Below, piece after piece: positions 1-5,023 of a stretch of DNA of 5,023 nt. The notes under the pieces were generated by a model, which searched no databases, was not told where the DNA came from, and saw nothing but the letters and a program-made list of their open reading frames with translations. Location: positions 1-5,023 of the forward strand of contig JANTFJ010000229.1 of assembly GCA_024763495.1 (NCBI GenBank), given 5' to 3'. The translations under genes and the position numbers were made by a program. The DNA is from Desulfobulbaceae bacterium. GTDB lineage: Bacteria; Desulfobacterota; Desulfobulbia; Desulfobulbales; SURF-16. Each line of letters starts with the position of its first letter. Position 1 is the first letter of the stretch.

Positions 1-318
1 CAGCGGCATACCTTGACCACCTACTTCAGGATCCTGGGTCGCAGCAGGCCAGCCCGCCTCATAAAGCTTTTGATAGGGAGCATGAAAACATGATGGCACT
101 TTGACCTGACCATCCGTAAAGGTACAACCCTCTCTATCCCCCTGACTGTAGGTGGGCAGAAGTTCATTGACAGCCATTTTTTCCGCTTCTCCCAGGAGCA
201 TATTGACATCGTCAAGGTTATAATCGGCATATGTATCCGTCTTGAAAAGCTGTAGAATGTCGAGCTGTTCCAACAGGTTGAATTTTTGATCCCGCAAATT
301 CGTCAAACCGTTACCCAT
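1..318 (-). CDS. Acyl-CoA dehydrogenase, FadE5/DmdC-like, N-terminal part (runs off left edge)
   Basis: This is the first 106 codons of a flavin-dependent acyl-CoA dehydrogenase, which would oxidise an acyl-CoA to the 2-enoyl-CoA in the cytoplasm; the rest lies beyond the left edge. Residues 11-35 (KFNLLEQLDILQLFK onwards) resemble the extra N-terminal segment of the long (about 600 aa) FadE5/DmdC-type subfamily. Then come an all-alpha stretch with EAEKMAVNELLP (about 44-55), GDREG (60-64), the YEAGW motif (86-90) and DPEVGGQGMP (96-105), all typical of this subfamily's N-terminal domain. The start is fixed by AGGAG (plus-strand 326-330) seven bases upstream of ATG. The FAD-binding and catalytic Glu regions are not in the window, so activity and chain-length preference cannot be judged. 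It is last in the minus-strand gene row, 174 bp after the phosphotransferase stop. The family call is confident; the substrate is unknown. Confidence 0.9.
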   Translation of the reverse strand, partial: MGNGLTNLRDQKFNLLEQLDILQLFKTDTYADYNLDDVNMLLGEAEKMAVNELLPTYSQGDREGCTFTDGQVKVPSCFHAPYQKLYEAGWPAATQDPEVGGQGMPL

Positions 319-492
319 AAAATATCTCCTTAAATGCTGATTCAGTTAATGAATTTAGAGTTTGATAGCTTCGCATGACTACATCTTCTTTATTCGTTGC
401 CAACCTTTTGGAGAACATCGCACCATGAAACAAACCAACTTGTCGTATGGACCGGATATTTACATTCCCAAAATCCCCACCACTTCGGAGAT
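319..492. other. Intergenic gap between phosphotransferase and acyl-CoA dehydrogenase
   Basis: This 174-bp gap is long for an operon whose upstream neighbour gap is 17 bp. I found no convincing minus-strand sigma-70 promoter (the best is a TTGGCA-like box without a good -10) and no hairpin plus T-run terminator. It contains most of the inverted-repeat pair described separately, and the acyl-CoA dehydrogenase ribosome binding site. Confidence 0.5.
326..330 (-). promoter_or_regulatory. Ribosome binding site of the acyl-CoA dehydrogenase
   Basis: On the minus strand the sequence reads AGGAG, then seven bases (ATATTTT), then ATG. This is close to the ideal Shine-Dalgarno sequence and spacing, and it decides the start at 318. 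Confidence 0.8.
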
Positions 493-508
493 CTAAAACT
501 CTGAATTC
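351..508. repeat. Imperfect 15-bp inverted repeat bounding the phosphotransferase/acyl-CoA dehydrogenase gap
   Basis: The left arm at 351-365 (GAATTTAGAGTTTGA) matches the reverse complement of the right arm at 494-508 (TAAAACTCTGAATTC) at 13 of 15 positions. The arms are 128 bp apart and the right arm overlaps the last codons and stop of the phosphotransferase gene. The enclosed DNA has no convincing gene. It may be a small non-autonomous element remnant, a long-range mRNA pairing in the intercistronic region, or chance. No clear target-site duplication flanks it; TTAAT on the left and TTGAT on the right agree at only 4 of 5. Confidence 0.35.
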
Positions 509-1560
509 TTGATTTTTGAGCGCAAAACCTTTTCCAAGACTATGATACCCTGGATCAAGGTTTTAAATCGCTCGTCAGAAGTCTGACCATGGTAATACCT
601 GTAATATATCTGCTGTCCACCAACCGCCAACCGAAAGAGGCCAAAACAATAATAAAAATCAAAATTATCTATGGGATGTCCTGAAAGCTCGGCATAGTAA
701 CGAACCAAGTCTTCCCTGGTAAGCGCGCTGTCTATGACCGCGGGCATAAACCTGACAGTCTGAAGTTCAGGTGGATCACCTTTCTGCACCCAGTACCCAA
801 GGGAGCTGCCTAAATCCATCAGGGGATCACCTACCGTAGCCACTTCCCAATCCAACACACCGATAATGCGCAGATGGTCATCCGGAGCAAGAACCACATT
901 ATCCAGCTTGAAATCATTGTGGATAATCGCTGCCCGGTCAGAGTCAGGTGGCATTTTATCTTCAAACCAGGATATAATATCTTCAAAATCCGGCGCGTCA
1001 GGAGTTCTGGCGGCACGATATCGACGAGCCCACCCCTGAATCTGACGCTTTATATATTCCTGCGGTTTGCCAAAGTTTTCAAAGCCGATTGCTTGGTAAT
1101 CTATGCTGTGCAACTGATGCAACACCTCGATCAACCTGTAGCACAGCGCCTTTGCCTGTTCTTCGGAACTGATAAAGTCCGGGGGCAATTCCCGCCGTAT
1201 AATTACCCCTTTTATTCGCTCCATCACATAAAACGGGCATCCAATAACTGAACTATCATCACAATATGCCAGAGGCTGTGGACAGTATGGGTAAACATCA
1301 TGAAGGGCACTAAGGATACGATACTCCCGCCCCATATTATGGGCCGTTCTGGCTTTTGTTCCCCGTGGGGGCCGCCGAAGAACCATCTGCCGATCGCCGA
1401 TGGTCACCAGATAGGTCAGGTTTGAAAGCCCGCCGGGAAACTGCCGGATTATTGTCGTACCTCGCAGATCCGGAACAGAATCTTTTAAAAAAGTTTCAAT
1501 ACCGGCACTATCCAGAGATTCACCTTCCCGAAAACCGGTTGCTTTATCCACATATACCAT
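493..1560 (-). CDS. Phosphotransferase family protein (APH fold, ACAD10/11- and LvaA-like kinase domain)
   Basis: This is a 355-aa cytoplasmic kinase-fold protein of the aminoglycoside phosphotransferase family (APH), in the branch found next to or fused with acyl-CoA dehydrogenases. What is seen: a nucleotide loop FPGGLSNLTYLV (41-52), VLRRPP (60-65) at the lysine-strand position, the helix Glu in GREYRIL (about 77-83), the hinge-like FYVMERIKG (110-118), the catalytic loop HNDFKLDN (214-221, with D216 and N221), the metal-binding Asp in GVLDWE (D237) and VGDPLMDLG (243-251). All key kinase residues are present and the length is normal. Known for relatives: ACAD11 kinase domains and Pseudomonas LvaA phosphorylate 4-hydroxyacyl-CoAs. 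Inferred here: a hydroxyacyl-CoA or similar substrate, not an antibiotic. The start follows the TetR stop by 17 bp; an in-frame TAG just upstream excludes a longer start. The Shine-Dalgarno is weak, so translation may be coupled to the TetR gene. Confidence 0.9.
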   Translation of the reverse strand: MVYVDKATGFREGESLDSAGIETFLKDSVPDLRGTTIIRQFPGGLSNLTYLVTIGDRQMVLRRPPRGTKARTAHNMGREYRILSALHDVYPYCPQPLAYCDDSSVIGCPFYVMERIKGVIIRRELPPDFISSEEQAKALCYRLIEVLHQLHSIDYQAIGFENFGKPQEYIKRQIQGWARRYRAARTPDAPDFEDIISWFEDKMPPDSDRAAIIHNDFKLDNVVLAPDDHLRIIGVLDWEVATVGDPLMDLGSSLGYWVQKGDPPELQTVRFMPAVIDSALTREDLVRYYAELSGHPIDNFDFYYCFGLFRLAVGGQQIYYRYYHGQTSDERFKTLIQGIIVLEKVLRSKIKNSEF

Positions 1561-1577
1561 GCTGTAGCGTACCTACT

Positions 1578-2291
1578 TCACTCGCCGGAACATAAGTGAC
1601 AGGAATTTCCTGGCGCAATTATAAATGAATCCACAAATCGCAGTACAAAGGAGGCATACTCATCCACAGAAGTTTTCCTTTTTTTATACATACTGTGCTT
1701 CAAGTACCAGTCCTGCAATAAAGCTTTAATAATACAGGCAGTCATGCGACAATCATCAACCTGAAAATCATGCCGATTCCGCCCTTCCTCGAGAATATCC
1801 GTAAGAAGCTGCTCGGTATAGAGCGAACTGTCAACTGCCAGTTTCTTCTCAGACTCCGGAAGATTTTTTGATTCCATATAAGAAAAGTAAAACCATGGCT
1901 GCATTGCCTCACTCAAATAGAGGTGAACATTAACTACGGCATGCAACCTTGACCTGGGATCTGATTCTTTTTCAATACATTCATCGAGAATCCGCTTGCC
2001 GATAGCCCGACGATGCGACTGGATCATCGATAACAACTCGTCTTTTCCAGAAAAATAGTGATAAAGAGCGCCGGCACTGAGTTTTGTTTCCCGGCTCAAA
2101 TCTCGCATACTCATGGCCTGAAAACCCTTCTGATTACTCAAACGAATGGTTGCGGAAAATATCTTCTCAAGATTATTTATCGCCGTGTTTTCTTTTTTGA
2201 CCTGGATGGAAGATCGGTTCTGCAAAAAGATTTCCCGGTAGATGCCTTCTTTGGTCAGATTGATTTTTTTCCTGAACTCATCATAAGCCAT
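1578..2291 (-). CDS. TetR/AcrR family transcriptional regulator with extended N-terminus
   Basis: This is a 237-aa DNA-binding regulator, presumably a dimeric ligand-responsive repressor. The TetR DNA-binding domain spans about residues 41-90: helix 1 LEKIFSATIRLSNQKGF, then MSMRDLSRETKLSAGALYHYF (60-80) as the helix-turn-helix, closed by SGKDELLSMI. The remainder (about 95-225) is the helical ligand and dimer domain, with aromatic residues in QPWFYFSYME (131-140) and QDWYLKHSMY (193-202). About 40 residues precede the domain, where most family members have 5-20; this basic, helical leader includes REIFLQNRSS. The start is supported by AGGGG seven bases upstream. It sits between the phosphatase-like and kinase genes in the same direction, so it is probably co-transcribed and self-regulating. 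Placement beside acyl-CoA genes suggests an acyl-CoA or fatty-acid-like inducer (inference). Candidate operators are at 2342-2362 and 3254-3261. Confidence 0.92.
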   Translation of the reverse strand: MAYDEFRKKINLTKEGIYREIFLQNRSSIQVKKENTAINNLEKIFSATIRLSNQKGFQAMSMRDLSRETKLSAGALYHYFSGKDELLSMIQSHRRAIGKRILDECIEKESDPRSRLHAVVNVHLYLSEAMQPWFYFSYMESKNLPESEKKLAVDSSLYTEQLLTDILEEGRNRHDFQVDDCRMTACIIKALLQDWYLKHSMYKKRKTSVDEYASFVLRFVDSFIIAPGNSCHLCSGE

Positions 2292-2298
2292 AATCTAT

Positions 2299-2303
2299 CC
2301 CCT
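2299..2303 (-). promoter_or_regulatory. Ribosome binding site of the TetR regulator
   Basis: The minus strand reads AGGGG followed by seven bases and ATG. This good match supports the long start that includes the 40-residue N-terminal leader, rather than an internal start nearer the helix-turn-helix. Confidence 0.65.
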
Positions 2304-2341
2304 GCTAGTATTTTCAGGCTACCTGCCAAAAATTCCCTGGC

Positions 2342-2362
2342 CAGTCAGTGTTTCACTTACAG
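2342..2362. promoter_or_regulatory. Imperfect palindrome upstream of the TetR gene (candidate operator)
   Basis: CAGTCAGTG and CACTTACAG flank a central TTT; the arms match as an inverted repeat at 7 of 9 positions, with the inner AGTG/CACT perfect. The size (21 bp) and the position about 50-70 bp upstream of the TetR start suit an autoregulatory site. The rest of the 117-bp gap shows no clear promoter or terminator; a seven-base T-run (minus strand, 2379-2385) lacks a stable stem before it. Similarity to the 3254-3261 site is limited to a shared AGTGAA half. Confidence 0.3.
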
Positions 2363-2408
2363 GCCGGAAAACGAGTTTAAAAAAACATGATAATCGTAGA
2401 GCGTAACA

Positions 2409-3119
2409 TCATTGATACGTCAACAGGTTTTCACTACCCTCAATTTCCAGATGAGTAATGTCATTAAATCCAGTCAAAGTTATTTCATGCTGATTGTATT
2501 TAAACCTGGTAACCGATGCATTGAATATCTGCCAGGAAAGCTTCAGCGTCTTTTCGTCAGATAAACCAAGAGCAACCTGGACTGCTGCTGATATAGGCCC
2601 ACTGGAAGTGAATACCGCCGCCCTGTTTCCAGCCTCATACTTAGACATAATCATTGCAAGACCCTGACGAACACGTTGTTTAAAATCCGACCATCGAGGA
2701 ACTCCTAAAGGTTCGAAACTCCCCGAAACCCAAAGCTCCATAACCTTGGCGAATATCCGTTGGAAAGCTTTTTTATCAACACCTTTTTGCCGCAGCACAG
2801 CCAAATCAGGATATTTATCCAAAGCTGCAGGCAGCAGAGCCTGCCAGATTATTTCAGAATCGTATTCGTTAAAAAAATCCAGCTTGATCAAAGGCAAAAT
2901 ACCTGTTCCGGTTTCCCTTGAATAACACGCTTCATATTCGTGCAATGTTTCAAAGTGACGTTCCAAACAGCCGGAATATATCTCTTGAGGTGCTTTTCCG
3001 GTCCGAACCAAATGCTGTGCTAGAACCTGTGACTGACGAATCCCAAGCGCAGAAAGATTATCATAATTTTCTTTTCCAAAAGATGCCTGCCCATGCCGAA
3101 TAAGATACAAATCATTCAT
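2409..3119 (-). CDS. Histidine phosphatase family protein (phosphoglycerate-mutase-like)
   Basis: This is a 236-aa cytoplasmic protein of the histidine phosphatase superfamily, which transfers phosphate through a phospho-histidine. What is seen: LIRHGQA (6-12) with the nucleophile H9 and R8, the second Arg in YSGCLER (R54), the likely general acid Glu in FNEYD (E85), and the C-terminal strand segment VFTSSGPISAAV (169-180). In most of the superfamily this last segment carries a second catalytic His; here its place is S172. I recall a Ser-Gly-type motif being usual in this subfamily, so this may be a family trait rather than damage. NASVTRF (200-206) and GFNDITHLE (217-225) are also typical of the subfamily. 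The start must be this ATG because the motif begins at residue 6, although no good Shine-Dalgarno precedes it. It is the first gene of the minus-strand row, and the substrate is unknown. Confidence 0.88.
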   Translation of the reverse strand: MNDLYLIRHGQASFGKENYDNLSALGIRQSQVLAQHLVRTGKAPQEIYSGCLERHFETLHEYEACYSRETGTGILPLIKLDFFNEYDSEIIWQALLPAALDKYPDLAVLRQKGVDKKAFQRIFAKVMELWVSGSFEPLGVPRWSDFKQRVRQGLAMIMSKYEAGNRAAVFTSSGPISAAVQVALGLSDEKTLKLSWQIFNASVTRFKYNQHEITLTGFNDITHLEIEGSENLLTYQ

Positions 3120-3209
3120 ATATTATACCAACAATAGATCAACGCCAAAAACCTTATAGAACATGAAACATACATGTAATATACTGGTGAATCTTACGAT
3201 ATGATCATC

Positions 3210-3239
3210 TCAATACTACCTTGGATAATCTAAAGTCAA
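3210..3239 (-). promoter_or_regulatory. Candidate promoter of the phosphatase-regulator-kinase gene row
   Basis: On the minus strand, TTGACT (3239-3234), an 18-bp spacer and TATTGA (3215-3210) form a promoter with a good -35 and a weak -10. It would give a leader of about 85 bases before the ATG at 3119. Confidence 0.45.
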
Positions 3240-3277
3240 GAAAAAAATATAGTGAACGTTCGTTTTTTTTCTTGACT
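3234..3277. repeat. Perfect 14-bp inverted repeat carrying both divergent -35 boxes
   Basis: The left arm AGTCAAGAAAAAAA (3234-3247) is the exact reverse complement of TTTTTTTCTTGACT (3264-3277), with 16 bp between. Each arm supplies a TTGACT hexamer reading outwards. The arms are too A/T-rich and badly placed for a terminator, since both flanking genes read away from the site. Confidence 0.85.
3254..3261. promoter_or_regulatory. GAACGTTC palindrome, candidate TetR-family operator
   Basis: This perfect 8-bp palindrome lies between the two arms, ten bases from the plus-strand -35 box and fourteen from the minus-strand one. A TetR dimer footprint of about 20-40 bp centred here could obstruct both promoters. 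Its centre is two bases off the centre of the larger repeat, so the two symmetries are probably separate signals. That the regulator at 1578-2291 binds it is inference. Confidence 0.5.
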
Positions 3278-3299
3278 TGAGTTTATACAGTGCTATAAA
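3272..3299 (+). promoter_or_regulatory. Sigma-70-type promoter of the carboxylesterase gene
   Basis: TTGACT (3272-3277), a 16-bp spacer, and TATAAA (3294-3299) give five-of-six matches to each consensus hexamer. Transcription would begin near 3306, leaving a leader of about 40 bases. Confidence 0.7.
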
Positions 3300-3339
3300 A
3301 AGAAATTGAATAATATATCGTTCTAATACTCACAATATC

Positions 3340-3343
3340 GGAG
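3340..3343 (+). promoter_or_regulatory. Closely spaced ribosome binding site of the carboxylesterase
   Basis: GGAG ends only three bases before the ATG at 3347, shorter than usual. There is no alternative in-frame ATG, GTG or TTG between the upstream TAA (3311-3313) and this ATG, and the resulting protein begins with a clean signal peptide, so the start stands. Confidence 0.55.
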
Positions 3344-3346
3344 ATC

Positions 3347-5023
3347 ATGAAAAGCGTAATATACATTCATCTTTTTATAACAATTATTCTCTTAGCTTCG
3401 TCACTGCCAGCTATCGCTGAAGAACACCTTAACCCCGTAAATACCTCGGGATTATCTCACAATTTTTTACAGACCGGGCCGGTAGTTGAAACCTTTTACG
3501 GAAAACTCAGGGGTGTTTTCATTTCCAACAATACTGCGGCATGGTTAGGAATCCCTTACGCAAAACCTCCAACGGGCATACTGAGATGGAAGGCGCCGCA
3601 AAAGCCGGAAAAGTGGAATGGGGTAAAAACCGCTGAGAAATTCTCCAACCCATGTGCGCAACCAGACATATTTTCCGCCAATGGGGGGAAAAGTTTCGGC
3701 AGCGAAGACTGCCTTTACCTGAATATCTGGCGGCCGAATGATTTAAAAAGTTCCTCAGGATCAGCAACGAGGATAGGGCAACAGCATGATTTACCGGTAT
3801 TCTTCTGGATTCACGGCGGTGGGAATATCTGCGGCAGCGGTTCATCACCCTTAATCAACGGTTCCGGCCTGGCCGCTGGAACCAGGATGCTGGTAGTAAG
3901 CGTGAATTATCGTCTCGGTCCACTGGGCTGGTTCAGCCACCCGTCACTAAGAGATGGCGATAATGCCGCCGATGATTCGGGGAATTACGGCCTGCTGGAT
4001 ATCATTGCCGCGCTTGAATGGGTGCAGGAAAATATCAGGGCCTTCGGCGGCAACCCGGACAACGTCACCGTCGCCGGTGAATCAGCGGGAGCCTCTGACA
4101 TCCTGAGTCTTCTTACTTCCCCACTGGCCTCCGGTCTTTTTCACCGGGCGATAGTGGAAAGCGGGAACTTCAGCACAAGAACCGTCAGCAAAGGGGACCA
4201 GAACGCCGTCAATTTCATCTGCGAGCTGCTGATAAATGACGGCTCGGCCGCTGACCAGCAAGCTGCGAAGGCTCTGCTCGCGGGAATGAGCAACAGTAAA
4301 ATTAAAAAATATTTGAGATCCAAATCCTGGCCGGAATTATTAGCCGTCGCCCCGGACAGGGGCATAGCTTCCGAAGACGGGACTGTTATTCCGAAACAGG
4401 CGCGAAAAAAAATCGCCAACGGGGATTATAACCGGGTACCGATTATTATCGGCTCCAACCAAAGTGAATTGTCCTTTTTCGCCTATAAATTATATGACGG
4501 CTTGGTTGAAAAATATGGCCAGCTGCCGGGGACCACCTTTTATATGAAAGGGGTTTATTACGGCAGTCTCCTGTGGAAAGTCAGGGGTGTTGATGAGCCG
4601 GCGGCTGACATGAGCCGGTTTCAGGATAATGTGTATACCTATTTGTTCACCTGGGACGAAGAACCTTATCCATACAACCTGCTCCTGGGCGCGGCCCATG
4701 CCATGGAAATCCCTTTCCTGTTCGATTCTTTCGACCAGATGATTGAACCGTTCAAAAGCATGGCCTTCAACAACGTAAACCTACCGGGAAGAAAATATCT
4801 CTCCAGGACAATGCGGGATTACTGGTCGCGATTCGCCCATACCGGCAACCCGAACGGATCGGCTCTGCCTGAATGGCATTCATGGAAAAAGGGGGAACCC
4901 TGCTGCCTTCTCCTGGACACCAGGATCTCGGTTTCAGCAAAACAGGTTACGCGGGAAAATTTATTCGCAAAGCTGGCAACGGAATCACCTCTCATACAAA
5001 AAGCTGTAAAGGGTTATCTGAGC
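3347..5023 (+). CDS. Secreted type-B carboxylesterase (runs off right edge)
   Basis: This alpha/beta-hydrolase of the COesterase family would hydrolyse carboxylic esters outside the cytoplasm. The first 559 codons are open, with no stop before the window ends. Residues 1-24 form a Sec signal peptide: K2, a hydrophobic core to about residue 20, and AIA before a likely cut at 24/25. What is seen: the early YGKLRG and LGIPYAKPPTG motifs (51-56, 67-77), EDCLYLNIW (120-128), the oxyanion loop HGGGN (156-160), FGGNPDNVTVAGESAGA (233-249) with nucleophile S246, the acid E374 in GSNQSELSFF, and H451 in GAAHAMEIPF, so the Ser-Glu-His triad is complete. C103 and C122 are placed like the first disulfide of the cholinesterase fold. 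Only a short C-terminal tail should be missing. It diverges from the acyl-CoA gene row across a shared control region. An acyl ester or lactone substrate feeding that row is only inference. Confidence 0.93.
   Translation, partial: MKSVIYIHLFITIILLASSLPAIAEEHLNPVNTSGLSHNFLQTGPVVETFYGKLRGVFISNNTAAWLGIPYAKPPTGILRWKAPQKPEKWNGVKTAEKFSNPCAQPDIFSANGGKSFGSEDCLYLNIWRPNDLKSSSGSATRIGQQHDLPVFFWIHGGGNICGSGSSPLINGSGLAAGTRMLVVSVNYRLGPLGWFSHPSLRDGDNAADDSGNYGLLDIIAALEWVQENIRAFGGNPDNVTVAGESAGASDILSLLTSPLASGLFHRAIVESGNFSTRTVSKGDQNAVNFICELLINDGSAADQQAAKALLAGMSNSKIKKYLRSKSWPELLAVAPDRGIASEDGTVIPKQARKKIANGDYNRVPIIIGSNQSELSFFAYKLYDGLVEKYGQLPGTTFYMKGVYYGSLLWKVRGVDEPAADMSRFQDNVYTYLFTWDEEPYPYNLLLGAAHAMEIPFLFDSFDQMIEPFKSMAFNNVNLPGRKYLSRTMRDYWSRFAHTGNPNGSALPEWHSWKKGEPCCLLLDTRISVSAKQVTRENLFAKLATESPLIQKAVKGYLS

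Larger units (their letters stand above)
3120..3346. promoter_or_regulatory. Divergent regulatory region between phosphatase and carboxylesterase genes
   Basis: This 227-bp AT-rich region separates two divergent genes. It holds two back-to-back promoter candidates, a large inverted repeat and a nested palindrome (listed separately). The minus-strand leader also contains ATGATCAT (3201-3208), a perfect 8-bp palindrome near the expected start of transcription, and ACATG/CATGT arms (3161-3165 and 3173-3177). These last two are short and may be chance. Confidence 0.7.

Noticed and set aside
425..496. Plus-strand 23-codon reading frame with a GGAG 11 bases upstream
   Set aside because: It lies antisense in the gap and overlaps the end of the phosphotransferase gene, has no recognisable similarity, and the site spacing is long. 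It is too short to support without conservation evidence.
874..1251. Plus-strand 125-codon open frame opposite the phosphotransferase gene
   Set aside because: It is fully antisense to a gene with all family motifs, and its translation shows no domain-like pattern.
493..1560. Aminoglycoside resistance kinase
   Set aside because: The fold is shared, but the sequence motifs (VLRRPP, GVLDWE, VGDPLMDLG) and the acyl-CoA dehydrogenase neighbour place it in the ACAD-associated branch rather than among resistance enzymes.
2379..2385. Seven-base T-run on the minus strand after the phosphatase gene, possible terminator
   Set aside because: No stable GC-rich stem lies directly before it, so an intrinsic terminator is not supported.
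3122..3127. Perfect TATAAT on the minus strand just before the phosphatase start
   Set aside because: It ends two bases before the ATG, so transcription would begin inside the gene, and no good -35 is found at the right distance. Probably chance in AT-rich DNA.
3234..3277. Large inverted repeat read as a bidirectional terminator
   Set aside because: Both flanking genes read away from it, the stem is nearly all A/T, and the arms carry -35 hexamers, so a promoter/operator reading fits better.
4141..4419. Minus-strand 92-codon open frame inside the carboxylesterase
   Set aside because: It is a shadow of the plus-strand gene, whose catalytic motifs continue on both sides of it.

Overview
The window is bacterial, moderately AT-leaning, and densely coded, with five protein genes. 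Four lie head-to-tail on the minus strand. The fifth diverges on the plus strand and runs off the right edge. An FadE5/DmdC-type acyl-CoA dehydrogenase, an ACAD11-like phosphotransferase, a TetR regulator with an extended N-terminus and a histidine phosphatase together suggest a fatty-acid- or aromatic-degrading proteobacterium. A Desulfobacterota or related lineage is my best guess from the flavour of the proteins. That is an impression, not a measurement.

Layout in minus-strand transcription order: histidine phosphatase family protein (3119 to 2409); 117-bp gap with a candidate operator; TetR/AcrR regulator (2291 to 1578); 17-bp gap; phosphotransferase (APH/ACAD11-kinase-like) family protein (1560 to 493); 174-bp gap bounded by an imperfect inverted repeat; start of an acyl-CoA dehydrogenase (318 to beyond position 1). 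On the plus strand, a secreted type-B carboxylesterase starts at 3347 and is still open at 5023, with 559 codons seen.

The 227-bp divergent intergenic region (3120-3346) is the best regulatory feature. A perfect 14-bp inverted repeat places a TTGACT -35 hexamer on each strand, pointing away from each other. Between the arms is an 8-bp palindrome, GAACGTTC, of the type bound by TetR-family dimers. The plus-strand promoter is strong (TTGACT, 16 bp, TATAAA). The minus-strand -10 is weaker. The simplest reading is that the TetR protein encoded here controls both directions from this site.

Functionally, the minus-strand genes bring together a CoA-ester-type small-molecule kinase, a phosphatase-fold enzyme and an acyl-CoA dehydrogenase. 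This recalls the kinase/dehydrogenase logic of ACAD10/ACAD11 and of the levulinate (Lva) pathway, where a 4-hydroxyacyl-CoA is phosphorylated before further conversion. The esterase could release an acid (from an ester or lactone) that feeds the pathway. The substrate is unknown and this pathway reading is inference. No RNA gene, CRISPR array, transposase or convincing terminator was seen, and no gene-free stretch exceeds 300 bp.
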